DNA of 64,000 nt from Flaveria trinervia (lineage: Eukaryota > Streptophyta > Magnoliopsida > Asterales > Asteraceae): the NCBI GenBank assembly GCA_025506515.1, contig CM046452.1, forward strand, positions 106,936,551 to 107,000,550, read 5' to 3'. The position numbers and the translations under genes are program-made. The notes under the pieces were generated by a model. The model did not search any database, was not told where the DNA came from, and worked only from the letters and a program-made list of their open reading frames with translations. This document shows positions 24,111 to 36,379 of the stretch, piece by piece. Every line of letters starts with the position of its first letter. Within the stretch, counting starts at the first letter, position 1.

Positions 24111-26980
24111 GTTTAACTTATATGGAAATGTTATAGTAATAACACTTTTGTCAAATGTTAAACAATTTTCTATATTAGATCATTCATATCTTTAAAATTA
24201 TCACGCCTTCTCATCTCATTTTAAAGAAAATAAGCTTGTAATGGATCGTAAAAAAATAGTATTTCTTTCTGCGTCCTTAGAGAACAAATTTTAAGGCATG
24301 GGTCCTCTAAAGTTTCAAATGTTGTTGTTCACTAATATTGTGTTTTACTTTTGGCAGAAAGAACAATTTAGTAGTCCCCCCAAAATCTTTTATGTGTCAC
24401 CTCAACTCACCGCCCACTGGGCTCCCCTCCTCCCATTGTAGGCCAACCATGTTCACACGAAAACCACCACGTCCTTTCCAGTTGCGAGCCCTTACAGTAA
24501 AATCACTGAAAATATACAAGTGTGTTTTTTTATATTATATAAAATAATTTTAAGCGGTTGTAAATAAAATAAAAAGAAAATGTTATTGTTCATCGGTATG
24601 TTTGTGGAATCACTGTCCGCTCCCTATAAATATTTTAATATTTTTTAAAGTGGTTGTGTGTGAAGAAGGAAAAAATAATGATAAGGATATAAGAAATAAT
24701 ATTTAATCGAAAAATAAAGAAAAACATATAGCGATTATTAATGTAATTATATCGATATATACACTATAAATACTCTTAGCCCAATATAATAACTTATATA
24801 CTTCCTCTAGAATAATACACACGTTAGCATTTTTTTTTGCTTTTATATTTTGTAACAGCGATTAGCCATACATTTGCTATCACTTAAAAACCAATGTCGA
24901 TGGTCGAGGAATATGTCATGCGACTTTGATTTTAGATATAGGATAATAAGCATGTCAACATTCTATATGTTTATGCTTGAGTTGTGATGAATAATCGAGA
25001 TTTGAACCAAATCTGTGAGACTCGTGTTTAGTTTTCCACCACCATTTCGATAGAGAGTTAGGATGTATGCTTGAAGAGAACCGATGCCTGGACCGCACGG
25101 TCCTTTGATACCATGATCGATAACCAACTAGTCCAATGAATCCTTTTTAACAGAGACATTTTCACATTATACATAGAAATCTTCTTCTAATCCTTTCCAA
25201 GGTGTTAAGTATACGTATAAGCATTCTATAAAATTGGAAAAAATAAAGTAACGGAGGGTAGACAGTATCGAATTAATAGGGATGATACACCTACCAAATG
25301 ATAATGTTTTGGCCTTTCAGGTAGATAGTTTGGTTTTAAACATACTATAAATGGCTGTGAAATTATTAATTATAACACTCTTTATGAATATAATTAATAA
25401 GTGAGAATGTCAAAATATAAACTATATTAATCAGCGTATTTTCTATAAGAATGTTGTTGCTATTACTTGTGCAGCAACTTGTTTCTTGATTTGTATTTTG
25501 ATAATAACAAATGTAAAATTCAAATTCATGTTTTTAGATATATAGACTACTGTTAAATATTTTTTTAAAAGGGAACTAGAAAAAGTAGCATTTCTCCAGA
25601 CTAGTTATATAGTTCTTAAAATTCTTGAAAATCATCAACAACCTCAAGCCTAAAAAGTAATAAGTGATAAATTATCGCATTATATGGGACTTCTATTCTC
25701 TTGCCACTACATACGCAACAAGAAATTTCCCTGTTATTTCGTCTTGTCACTTCCATAACTTTAAGTCCATTATCATATGTTATGATCAAACCCCTGTGTG
25801 TTTAAAACACTTTTACTATATATATACCTAAAGGCTAAACTAACTAAATTACATAAGCATTTCATTAGAAGAACAAATGCAATTTTTAAGTCTTAACATC
25901 TCTTAGAATTGCCTAAAATTGCTTTTTCATTTCTCCACAACCCGTTTTAACAAGAGAAATAGTTTGTCATGCGAAGATATGCTTTATGTGATCTTGTTTG
26001 TTTTGTGTATATACCCAATTGCCTATTAACAAGTCAAACGTGTATAAATTGTATTACTATTTTCATGTTCTTTAAATCATAATTGGATACCTTATTAAAA
26101 AAGAAAAATTACATCTATCCTCATCTCCATAAAAAATACATATTTACCTAAATACAAGTTTTGATGCATAAAATACAATGCTTTTTAAACAAGATTTGTG
26201 AAAATATGTAATTTCATAAGCTTAGAAGAGGAAATATACAATTGTCATTTTTTTAAACTGTTAACCTCAAAAGAAGCTTTAAGAAGTGGAGTGGTAAGAA
26301 TTTATGTTATCTCTAACGGAGTTTTCAGATTTAAATTGCTTCCATTGTATTCCTGTGATGATGTTTCAAGGCCACATGACTAGCGCAATTGCATTTTACC
26401 TAATTTTATTGTTAGCATAATATTGATAGGTTCAAGTTATTATGGATATAAGAAATTACAATAGAATGGTATTTAAGCATTTTGTTTTTAAACAAATCTA
26501 TTTTGGGACCAAAGGCACAATAGTCAACATTACTATCTACCTTTGATGATTATGGATGCGCCCACTTTTGTAGTGTAAACGAACCACTCATTTTATTTAT
26601 TGAGAATTGATTGTTATATATTTTATGTCGCAAAGTAGAATATATAGCTAAACTCTTACTTTGTTTAAAAGCACTAAACTATACTACAAAATACAAACTG
26701 GGAATTTTGATTGTTAATACACAATAAAAGGTCACAAAAAAAGTTTGAACAATTAATCGTAAAAATATACAAAACATTTGGGAAAAAACACAGGAAGAAA
26801 GTATATTAATTGCTATATGAGTAGTTTTATCATATCTTCATAGATATATATGGAGAGTGAAAATCAATGTAGGAACGAACCCATCATATATGCCATTGTT
26901 GTATCGTAAGTTGTATTGAATTTATCATTTAATAAGAAGATTGTAGGTTTAACCGTGATGCCAAAATTGATGATAGAATA
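24111..26980. other. Intergenic, no gene seen
   Basis: AT-rich with no coding region I can support. A C-rich patch at 24370-24490 stands out in composition but has no recognisable frame or repeat ends. Sequence at 25000-25130 (GATTTGAACC, CTTTGATACCATG) resembles dispersed repeats only loosely. Confidence 0.45.
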
Positions 26981-27220
26981 GATATACTTGACTAGTTAAT
27001 CATACTTTTTTATTTAACATAATATACTTGACTAGTTAATCATACTTTTTTATTTAACATAATATACTTGACTAGTTAATCATACTTTTTTATTTAACAT
27101 AATATACTTGACTAGTTAATCATACTTTTTTATTTAACATAATATACTTGACTAGTTAATCATACTTTTTTATTTAACATAATATACTTGACTAGTTAAT
27201 CATACTTTTTTATTTATTTA
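26981..27220. repeat. Six-copy 40-bp tandem repeat upstream of the VWA gene
   Basis: Six head-to-tail copies of a 40-bp unit that starts AATATACTTGACTAGTTAAT and ends TTTTTATTTAACAT. The inner copies are identical. Only the first (GATATACTTG start) and last (ends TTTATTTA) vary. It ends about 245 bases before the ATG of the VWA-domain gene, so it sits in or next to the promoter. The uniformity implies recent expansion. Confidence 0.97.
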
Positions 27221-27463
27221 AGATACTCATCAAGGGGAGGCGGGAGTGGTTGATAATAAAAAATTAGCTAGAATCTAAGCACGTTTAGCTTGCGAATTAG
27301 CATCCAATTACATGAGTCCAAAAAGAAGAAAAACATTTACAACATCACACGACCCCTCCACTATCAAGGCTCCGTTATTCTCTCTCTTCTATACATACAC
27401 ACAAAGTAGACAAATCACAACTGAAGTGAGCGTCCGCGTGTGAATCATCATCAATTGGTGGCG

Positions 27464-30400
27464 ATGGCCGTGGATGGTTTCTCCAGATCAGTTGAAGCGG
27501 GACTGCAGTTGTCTAAACGCATATCGTACGGCAAAGACACCGCTTCAATGACTGCTCCAAAGGCGCCGTCCATGAAGAAGTCGTTCTCTTCCTCCTCTTC
27601 GGGCTCGTCGTTGCGGTTGCCGCCGGCGAATCATCTTCCGACAGCACCGATGGTTTATGCGGTGATAATCGATCCTTCTGTCGTCGATAATCCGGATATT
27701 CGTAGCTACCAGCCGTACGTGTACGGCCATTGTAACCCGCCGGCGCTGGTTCCGCTGCATATGCATGGGATTACGATGGAAATTGACTGTTGTCTCGACA
27801 CTGCGTTCGTTACGGTGAGCGGGACTTGGCGTCTTCACTGCGTAGCCTCAAGCGCATGCTGCGATTGCAGAATCGCGATTCCCATGGGTGACCAGGTAAT
27901 TTGATTATGTATGTAATTAATTCATTTTTTTTATCTGTTAAATTTTCTAAATTTAAGCAAGGCACATAATCGAACCACGTCTAATTATATACTAACGCCA
28001 GATGCGATTATTCATATACATTTACGGTTGTCAAAATTGAGCACCCGCTTTTCATCCCAAAATTACAGGTATCGAAAGTTTTAGGGATATATTGCTCTGT
28101 TTGTGTGGAATTTGACTTGAGGGAAATAGACTTCGAAGCAGCATGCTCATGTTTGTTTGATTATACCTTTTTATACTTTGTTTAATTAATAAACTGAAGA
28201 ACATTTGACATGGTTTCATAATTTACCATTTATCTGTTTAATTTTACTTCTTAAAAGAATATGCTTTGGCTAACAGGGTTCAGTTCTAGGAATTGAGGTG
28301 GAAACCCCTAGAAGATCATATTCTACTCGGTTCACATCTCCACAATTTGAAAAGGATGTAGATAAATCAACCAATTCTAATAATGGATTTCTAATCAAAG
28401 GCAACATATACATGTTCAAAATTTCTCAGGTTACCCAACAACTGATCATTATGATTCAGAATCTGTTTTTAGATCAATTTATTTACTTCTGATTCTCAAA
28501 ATTGCAAGGTTGAGGGAGGATCACATATCCATGTTAATGTTAGATGGTCTCAAAAATTGTTGTACCAAAATAACGACTTCGGTCTTAGCGTGCCTTTCAC
28601 TTTCCCGGCTCATGTTGTGCCAGTAGTGAAGGAAAATTCTATGAAAGAAAAAGTGTTGTTAAATGTAAACTCTGGTACAGATAATGAAATCATGTGCAAC
28701 ATTTCTACTCACCCTTTCAAGGTATGCTATTTGAACTTTAACTTATCATATTATAGGGCAAACTGCACAGACCAAAAGTCCAAAACCATCTTTACATTTT
28801 ATTACTAACTTTAGCAACCAAGTCACATGTTATTACCTATTAAAGCAACAAAGGGCATGATCAACGCTACCACCCACATTTTTTTGGCCAAATAATATTC
28901 ACCCGTCTTATTTACATTTTACACTTTTAGTGTATATGTCATCCGCAACCGAATATGACATCTAATAACTACCTTTAAATACATAATTTTTTTTCTAAAC
29001 TTGTATATACATTTATTGTTTTTTTTCCACATAAGCATTTTTTGTAATGCGGCATACGAGGTGGTGGCTGGCATGACATCAACAAATCATCAATTTACTG
29101 GTAAAATGAGGTCCATTGATAAAATCTGAATTTGGTTTCTAGTTTGTGGCTAAATTAAATTTGTTTGCTAAAGTTGGTAAATTGTGAAAGTTTATTTCTG
29201 TTTCATGTGGTTTACCCTATTTTATATCATATTTGATTTTCATTTTTTGTTTTTTCTCCTGATACTCTACTTCTCTTCTTTCTCTTGAAAGGAAACTAGA
29301 CGACAAGCTGGCGAATTAGGCTTCTCATACGAGGCAGATGTCCAGAAATGGTCAACTCAAGACTTCTATTTTTCTTTCTCTGTAAGCTTCATATCTTTTG
29401 GCTCTTTTAAAAGGAGTAAATGTACAAATATGCATTGGTAACTAACATTTTTTTATAGGTCTGTGAGGATGATATCATTGCTGGTGTGCTACTGCAGTCT
29501 CCATCTCTACAGGATTGGGATCAGAGAGATATGTTTTGCTTTTATCTTTTTCCTGGGAGTAACAAAAATATTAAGGTTGGTGGAAATATTTTGAGGCTTC
29601 TTCCTCCATTGCACTTTCCAAATTTAACAATACTTGTATTATTAACTGCTTATTTGCTCTAGAATAAGCTGATAAGCAGTAAATATCCTAACACTCCAAA
29701 TTGCTTTTTTGAGTTTTTCCTAACACAATAAGCAGAACTTATCAATACTGCTTGTTTGCATTTTTTCTAAATGCAGATAGGCTTTTTTAATGTAATCCTA
29801 AAGTTCCAACCGCCAAATAAGCAGTTTAAAATAACAAGGTACCAAGCTGCTTATTAAAACTGCATATGTATTCTAAAATAAGCAGATAAGCAGGTACCGT
29901 CCAAGCTACTTATCTATGTTTAACAGAACACGGTAAAGAGTTAAAAACCAACTGCGAACACCCTATAACTCGCCTCATTTGTGTGGTTAATTGGCAATTG
30001 CATAGCCTTTGAAAAAGGAAGTGGTATTTCTAGTAGACATAAGCACAAGCATGCAAGATGACCCTCTTGAGAAATCAAAGGATGCAGTGATTGGTTGCCT
30101 TTCAGAGCTTAATCAACTAGACTCTTTTAATGTCATAGCCTTTAATGGAGATATCCAGATATTCTCATCTACACTGGAATTAGCAACAAATGAAACAATC
30201 ACAAAAGCAACTAAATGGATGAACACAAACCTTATTGCTGAAGGAGGTACAAATATCCTTGTTCCCTTGAAACAGGTAATTTCATCTCTCAACATGTTTT
30301 AATCCTATTGGCATGATAGATTGTTTCTGCAAGGCCAAACTGTATGAAAACGGAAACAAAGTTTACATTTTTTATTCAAATTTTGCAACCAAACTTAAAG

Positions 30401-33400
30401 TAGGTGCATGATAGAAACTGGCATACACTTTAACATCTATTTTAGCAAGCAAGTTACGTTAGTTACCGATTGTAGCAAGAATGACCTGTTCAAACTGTAT
30501 GAAAACGGAAACAAAGTTTACATTTTTTATTCAAATTTTGCAACCAAACTTAAAGTAGGTGCATGATAGAAACTGGCATACACTTTAACATCTATTTTAG
30601 CAAGCAAGTTACGTTAGTTACCGATTGTAGCAAGAATGACCTGTTCAATTGTAGGCAGTCACATTTTTGGTGACATGTTTATTAATTGTTGATGGCACAT
30701 CTTATTTGTCATTTTAGTGTCCCATCTATGTGCTATGTGGCATCTGGTGTGACATTTTATAAGTATTTTTCAATACAAGTTTAGTTGAAATATATTTTTT
30801 AGCATCATATTAGCATTTTCCTCATATTTTTCAATAGAAGTTTAGTTAAAACATCAGAATTTACAGGTAAAGTCAGTTAGAATGAGGCTGGTTGCTAAAA
30901 TCGGTAACAATTTGTAAATCGGTTGAGATAGGCGTACGTGTTTCAGTGTTTGAGTGGCTAAATATTTCAAAGTGAATAAAAATCTTGATGACCATATCTC
31001 CTATTCTATCTGAAAATGAATGTTTAGTTTTGCTATCCAAAATCTGACACCGAAATCAACATCTCTATCCCCTAGGATCGAGGTGAGTTTGCCAAATGCC
31101 AACATCCAACCCTCCCCAGACCCCATCAATAGCTTTACTATGGATGATTTATAGGGTTTGGTTATGGTTATGGTTATGGTTATGGTTATGGTTATGGTTA
31201 TGGAACATCCGAAACTTAATGATTGATTTTTTGATCATCATAATGTCCAGGCATTGGATATGGTTGGCAAAACTGGTGAATCTATTCCTCTCATTTTCCT
31301 CATTACTGATGGTGCTGTTGAAGATGAAAAAGATATTTGTAATATGGTTAAAAATCACCTTATGGATGGAAGAATTGGTTGTCCTCGAATTTGCACATTT
31401 GGCATTGGTGAGGCCTTTTCTTCTTAGCAATTGTTTGGGATTGCTTGTTTAAACAACTTTTTTGCTTACTGTGTTTTCTGAAAGCAGACTAACACTTTTG
31501 ATCATTTGGATGAAAAAGACTTCATGCTTTTATGCTTATTTTAGGGTAAAAATAAGTTGTTTGCAATTGGCAGTTTGAGATTTCTTATTTCAGAGTGGTT
31601 TTTCCTAATGGATTTACAATGAAAAGTTTATAGTGAAAAAAGCTGTTTATCTGCTTATGCTTTTAAGCTTAAGCCAATACTCGAATCTTACATTAGTAAA
31701 GACCTCATCTAAACTCCATGTCTTGGTTTCATAAGTGTGTGATATTTGCTACACAATCATTTATTTTCATTTCTAGGTTTTCTTTTTTAGGTATGATAGA
31801 CCCAAAAAGAGGGAGAAAAAGAGTGTGTGTTTGGTTGGGGGGGGGGAGCTTAATGTGTTATGTGGTTGTGATTTGTGTCCTTTTAAGTTATGCTTTCTTG
31901 ATTCACAGGTTCATACTGCAATCATTACTTTTTGCAAATGCTTGCACTTATGGGAAGGGGATGCTATGATGCTGCGTATGATGCAGGTCAGTTCGTCTAC
32001 TACTAGTATCATAAATAATTAAAGTTATCTTGTTAGACAGAGTGTCATATCAAATAATTGTTTCTGTGTGACCAGGTTCAATCAGTGACCGATTACCACG
32101 GATGCTTAATAGTGCTTTATCGCCTGTACTCACAAATGTAACCATTGATCCCCTACAAAACCTAGAGTCAACTGAGGTACATTGCATGAGACACCCTTTC
32201 TACTCATAACTTGTTAAGTCAACCCATTCATTACATTTGTCATTATTCGTTATAATTATTGCAGTTGTATCCATTTCGTATTCCAGACTTGTTTGGAAGT
32301 CCATTAGTTGTATCAGGTCGATACCATGGGAATTTCCCTGATATTGTTACAGCTAGAGGTTTCATGGGTGGTATGTGCACTCGAGTAATTGATGTCAAAG
32401 TGAGGAAAGCTAAGGGCATACCTTTAGACAAGGTAACGTATTAATCATTTGATGTACATCCTTCTAAGTTTCATAATATCATACATATACACAGTGTTGT
32501 AAAAATTACAAGGCGCTAGTCGGGCGGCGAGGCAGGGACTAGGGATTAAACAGTTTGGAGATTTTATATATAATTTTCATATTTTATATATACACACACA
32601 TTTTTATATGTAATTCCTATAAATATGTTTAATTTAATATAATACGAACAAATCTAGCTGAAATTTTGATTTTTCCACCGGAACTTTTAAAGGTCGCCAG
32701 CATCTGGGAAAATGCCGATTAGAGGCGGATTAACAACCGACTAGGGCCGATTTTTTTCCCAAATTTGACCTATTTGACCGATTAGCGATTTGTGGCTTCG
32801 ATTAGAGAAAATCCAATTGGTGCATCACCGATCACCGACTTGTACGATTTTTGCAACACCGTTTACACCTTTAACACTAAAATGGATTTTTAATCATTTC
32901 ATAGTTAAGAGAACAAAATTAGTTATAACATCATGTTTCAATGAATAAACAAAATCAGTAGATAACAACATTATTACTGTGCATCATAACTACACAGTGT
33001 TCTACACACGTTATAATAAGTAATTGAAATTTACTTTATATACTAAGGAAAGAGTAATTATAATGGTTTTTTAAAAGTGTAAATGCGGTGATATGAAATT
33101 CAAAAGGGTATATATGAGATATTAAACTTTTAGATGGTTTTTTTCATGGTGAACAAATAAATTCGGACCCACTGAAATAGTCTTCTAGTGCTCATAAAAT
33201 CTTTCAAATATCCCACTTTTCAGGTCTGTGCAAGAAGAGAGATTGATACACTCACAGCACATGCATGGTTAGACCAAAATACACAGCTAGAGGAAAAGGT
33301 TTGCTTATTTGTTTTTAAGAGTCCATTAAATATTGCGTCATCAGAAATCCCTTTGGCATTTTGCAGTCCGTGCTTTGAAAAGAATGATTAATACATGTTT

Positions 33401-34475
33401 TTCTTCATCCCCAAAAGACATTCCAGAACTCACAAGAACTGAGAAGTTTAACTGCTTAAAGACCCGCTTTCAATACTCAAACTTACACATAATAGAGAAA
33501 ATAACCCTTGAAGCATAAGAAAAGGAAAAATAACCATCAATAAACTAAAGAAAAACATGTGACTAAGATAAAACTCCTGCAGAGTGCAGACCATGCGCAT
33601 TGACCCAATCAAGATAAATCCCTACAACATGAACTGTGAAAAATGAAATAACACATGACAATTTTAGAGGACCTTATGCTAGTTCTTTCTTCTTCTTTTT
33701 TTAACTCTATTTGTATATACATGTCAATTTTTACAAGTCTTCTAGAATCAAATAGCAAATGTCCGTCTTTGACCTTTTTTTTATTTTCTTTGTGGGCATT
33801 TGTGGTCATCGTCATCATATGTTCACCTAACTTTAAAACTTAAACTGTTTTATTGGTCATAGATTGCAAATATGAGTCTACAAATGGGAGTTCCTTCTGA
33901 ATATACCCGCATGATTCTAGTTCAAAGCGACAAAATAAAGCCAGCCCTGGATTCAGTTCTATCAGAAGAGGTACATCATTTATTCAATATATACGTAATT
34001 AAAAAAATTAAATACTTTTTACAATAAATGAAACTAGAATCCTAATAAGAACAACAAAAAACAGCTAATAATTCACAGTCAAAGTAATATTTGTGTAAGG
34101 CAGGACTGCTAACTCTCACATCATTTATTCAATATAACTGAACTGCAGAAGTGTACAAAGTTAGAGAAACACAAGATCATATACCTACGGAATATAAGTG
34201 TTGGATTTGGTAACTTGAAGGCAACAACTTATAATCTACCTCCGGGAATAGACGATCTAATAGTAAATGAGCCTGCAGGACTGATGATGCAAGCGGCCTC
34301 CTCTTGTTGGGGCATGTTTCTTGATCGATGCTGTTGCATGTGTTTCATCCAATCATGTTCTAAGTTGAATGATCGATGTGCCATTACTCTCACGCAATTA
34401 TGTACCGCCCTTGCTTGTTTTGAATGCCTTAATTGCTGTTGTGAATTATGTGATTGTTGTAGTGATTTGTGTTAA
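27464..34475 (+). CDS. VWA-domain protein, inter-alpha-trypsin inhibitor heavy-chain-like, 13 exons
   Basis: Exons: 27464-27895, 28277-28429, 28509-28721, 29292-29381, 29459-29575, 30006-30275, 31251-31407, 31909-31986, 32076-32176, 32265-32432, 33224-33298, 33863-33970 and 34149-34475. All GT/AG and in phase, giving about 762 residues. This matches the plant ITIH-like family (Arabidopsis At1g19110 type). A Ser-rich N-terminus and a VIT-like region precede the von Willebrand A domain. The MIDAS metal site is visible as DISTS (346-350), T417 and TDG (D445). The last ~60 residues hold 17 cysteines in CC/CCC clusters, suggesting membrane association through lipidation or metal binding (inference). 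The biochemical role in plants is not established. The upstream in-frame GTG was not used; the ATG in GGCGATGG is the start. Confidence 0.92.
29576..30005. repeat. Repeat-like intron 5 of the VWA gene
   Basis: The words AATAAGCAG, ATAAGCAGATAAGCAG and their inverses recur through this intron, and again in intron 7 (about 31440-31680). This suggests two copies of a small foldback element of the GCTTATT-rich type. Ends and target duplications were not resolved. Confidence 0.4.
30336..30647. repeat. 155-bp tandem duplication in VWA-gene intron 6
   Basis: Two almost identical copies (30336-30490 and 30491-30645), each starting CAAACTGTATGAAAACGGAA and ending GAATGACCTGTT. The near identity means a recent duplication. 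Related words (AACTTTAGCAACCAAGT, GGCATGATCAAC) also occur in intron 3 at about 28755-28870, so the unit itself is a dispersed intronic repeat. Confidence 0.9.
31157..31203. repeat. (GGTTAT)n microsatellite, about 8 units
   Basis: An uninterrupted GGTTAT hexamer run in intron 6 of the VWA gene, about 50 bases upstream of exon 7. It is not the plant telomere unit (TTTAGGG). It lies close to the splice acceptor region, so length changes could affect splicing. Confidence 0.9.
32491..32864. mobile_element. Small inverted-repeat transposon in VWA-gene intron 10
   Basis: The left end reads CAGTGTTGTAAAAATTACAAG, and the reverse complement of the right end reads CGGTGTTGCAAAAATCGTACAAG, so the termini are inverted repeats. 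The interior carries several GATTAGnG and CCGACTAG-type words and no coding frame. Flanks (ATATACAC and GTTTACAC) are an imperfect candidate 8-bp target duplication, which would fit hAT. Confidence 0.55.
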
Positions 34476-35593
34476 TAGAGAGTAGGTAAAAAAAACCGAG
34501 TATATACATTATGTGCTATAAAATAACGTATATTCACTAGTGTATTTTTTTGTTTGTTTTGTCACTCCTCTAGCTTTGCAAATTGAAGTTAACCATAAAT
34601 GAAGTCAACTTATGTCTGAAGAATGTCAAATCATACGATTACTGACGTTGAAAGCATGTTTGTTTTCTTGTATTTGTGAAGCCTTGGGCAGAAATCATCT
34701 TCATGCTACAGAATTACATGAGTCAGCAGCAATAGATGATAGATCTCATCTATATATATATATATAAAATGTTAGTTGATTTATTGGTTATAAGACGATT
34801 GGAGCATGATCTCGTTATCAAGTTGTGAGAGCCAGTTTTTAGTATTTTAAAAGCAAGTTGTATGTATTGGATGTAGATTTTATGAATTGGGTTGGGTAAT
34901 GCGTAGTATGATTTTACGAATTCCAGTGGTAGCGCGCATAGTTTGAGGCGAGGAATGATAACATTCTAAAAACGGAAAGAGTGAAAGAACCGATGGCGAT
35001 ACATAGGCTGTATTTGTTGACCCAAGATCTCTGATGCTTGTTTCCCACACATGCCTTTATTTCCCTAATTGTAAAACGTAAATAATAAGTTCACTTGGTG
35101 GGACTCTCCATGCTCCCTTTAACATGCATCTCGAGGAAGAATGTAATAGAAGTCTCAAGAAAATAAAATTATGTAATGTAATGTTAGTGGCCGGGTCCAT
35201 TCTTAACTTTTTCCATGTTTATCCACCTAATCTGTATCTGTATGGGGGATAATAAGCCAATGGTTGCTCTCTTCGTATTCTACAGAAATAATAATAATAA
35301 CAACAATAAATTTGCAACCCAAGCCTCTTCAGTCTTCACATATAGATACATCATTTACTTGCAACAACTTTGGTTTGGTTAGGTAATTAACATAAATATT
35401 TAACCCATCGGCTTGGCTCTACTCAGCTTCCGTTTCTACGTGTCCACCGATTGAGGTAACCTATATTAATATTTTATAAATTATTCTATTTAGAAAGTAT
35501 TCACCTAAACAAATAATAATAATAATATAATAATAATATAATATAATAATAATAATATATAATAATAATAATATAATAATAATAATAATAATA

Positions 35594-35669
<76 letters not shown>

Positions 35670-35879
35670 TCAAAGCTAGAAAGAAGAGGGCCAAAGATAA
35701 AAACATTGGTTGCAATGACGGAGCTTGATGTAATATTAGAGGGCCCGAGAATCATGAGACGCATAAAACCTTTCTCATATCATCATATCAAAGAATACAA
35801 GACTCAATATACATACAATTTTCAAATAAAATACACATAACTATTCCTGAGGAAAAACTCAAGAATAACAAAGGGCCCT
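34476..35879. other. 3' flank of the VWA gene and intergenic
   Basis: 3' UTR and downstream DNA with no second gene seen. It includes the AAT microsatellite listed separately. Confidence 0.5.
35512..35669. repeat. (AAT)n microsatellite, about 155 bp
   Basis: ATA/AAT trinucleotide run with a few interruptions in the first half and a long pure stretch at the end. The long Tyr, Leu or Ile homopolymer frames it creates are artefacts. Confidence 0.97.
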
Positions 35880-35888
35880 TTTAAAATA

Positions 35889-36370
35889 GGGAAAATTTCC
35901 AATATAGCCATTTGAACAATCAAATTTACAATAATAACCATTGACTTTGAAAAAATCCAAAATATTCAACGAATCATATTATGACAAGTGTCCAAATATC
36001 TTTATCTAGCGATACCAATGCATGTGGTATCGCCAACTTTATGGCTCCGGCGATACTAATACATGTGGTATCGCTAATGTATCGCTCAAAATTTAACGCC
36101 AGCCGGCGATACACCGTATCTCGTGTATCGCCCCTGTATCTCCAGCCAGAGATTGGGCGATACAGATTAAGTGATGTATCTCCGACAATAAAATTATTTA
36201 AAAAAAATTTCTCCGGCGATACCATATGGGACCTGTATCGCCAACGCATCTCCCAAATAAGTTTTTTGAAAATACTACTTGACGATACATTGACTATATT
36301 TGAAAATGTTTTGGTCAATGACTATTTTAAAAAAAAGTGTTGGTCAAATGACCATATTAGTAATTTTCCC
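35889..36370. mobile_element. Non-autonomous Mutator-like element with an inner GGCGATAC/GTATCGCC array
   Basis: Bounded by a perfect 9-bp direct repeat TTTAAAATA (35880-35888 and 36371-36379). Terminal inverted repeats: left GGGAAAATTTCCAATATAGC, right (reverse complement) GGGAAAATTACTAATATGGT, with similarity continuing through CATTTGA and CATTGAC. The 9-bp duplication points to Mutator-like transposition. The interior is G/C-richer than its surroundings and carries about eleven copies of GCGATAC or its complement, in both orientations, within about 290 bp. The 141- and 114-codon frames here run on complementary strands through the array and are probably by-products. Confidence 0.8.
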
Positions 36371-36379
36371 TTTAAAATA

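Noticed and set aside
26981..27220. Possible CRISPR-like array
   Set aside because: The 40-bp units are directly adjacent with no spacers, and the sequence is plant nuclear DNA.
27545..27838. 97-codon Arg-rich minus-strand frame
   Set aside because: Antisense of the first exon of the VWA gene; composition is that of a shadow frame.
31157..31203. Interstitial telomere sequence
   Set aside because: The unit is GGTTAT, not the plant TTTAGGG; treated as a simple microsatellite.
35461..35764. Poly-Tyr, poly-Leu and poly-Ile frames
   Set aside because: Pure AAT microsatellite translated in different frames.
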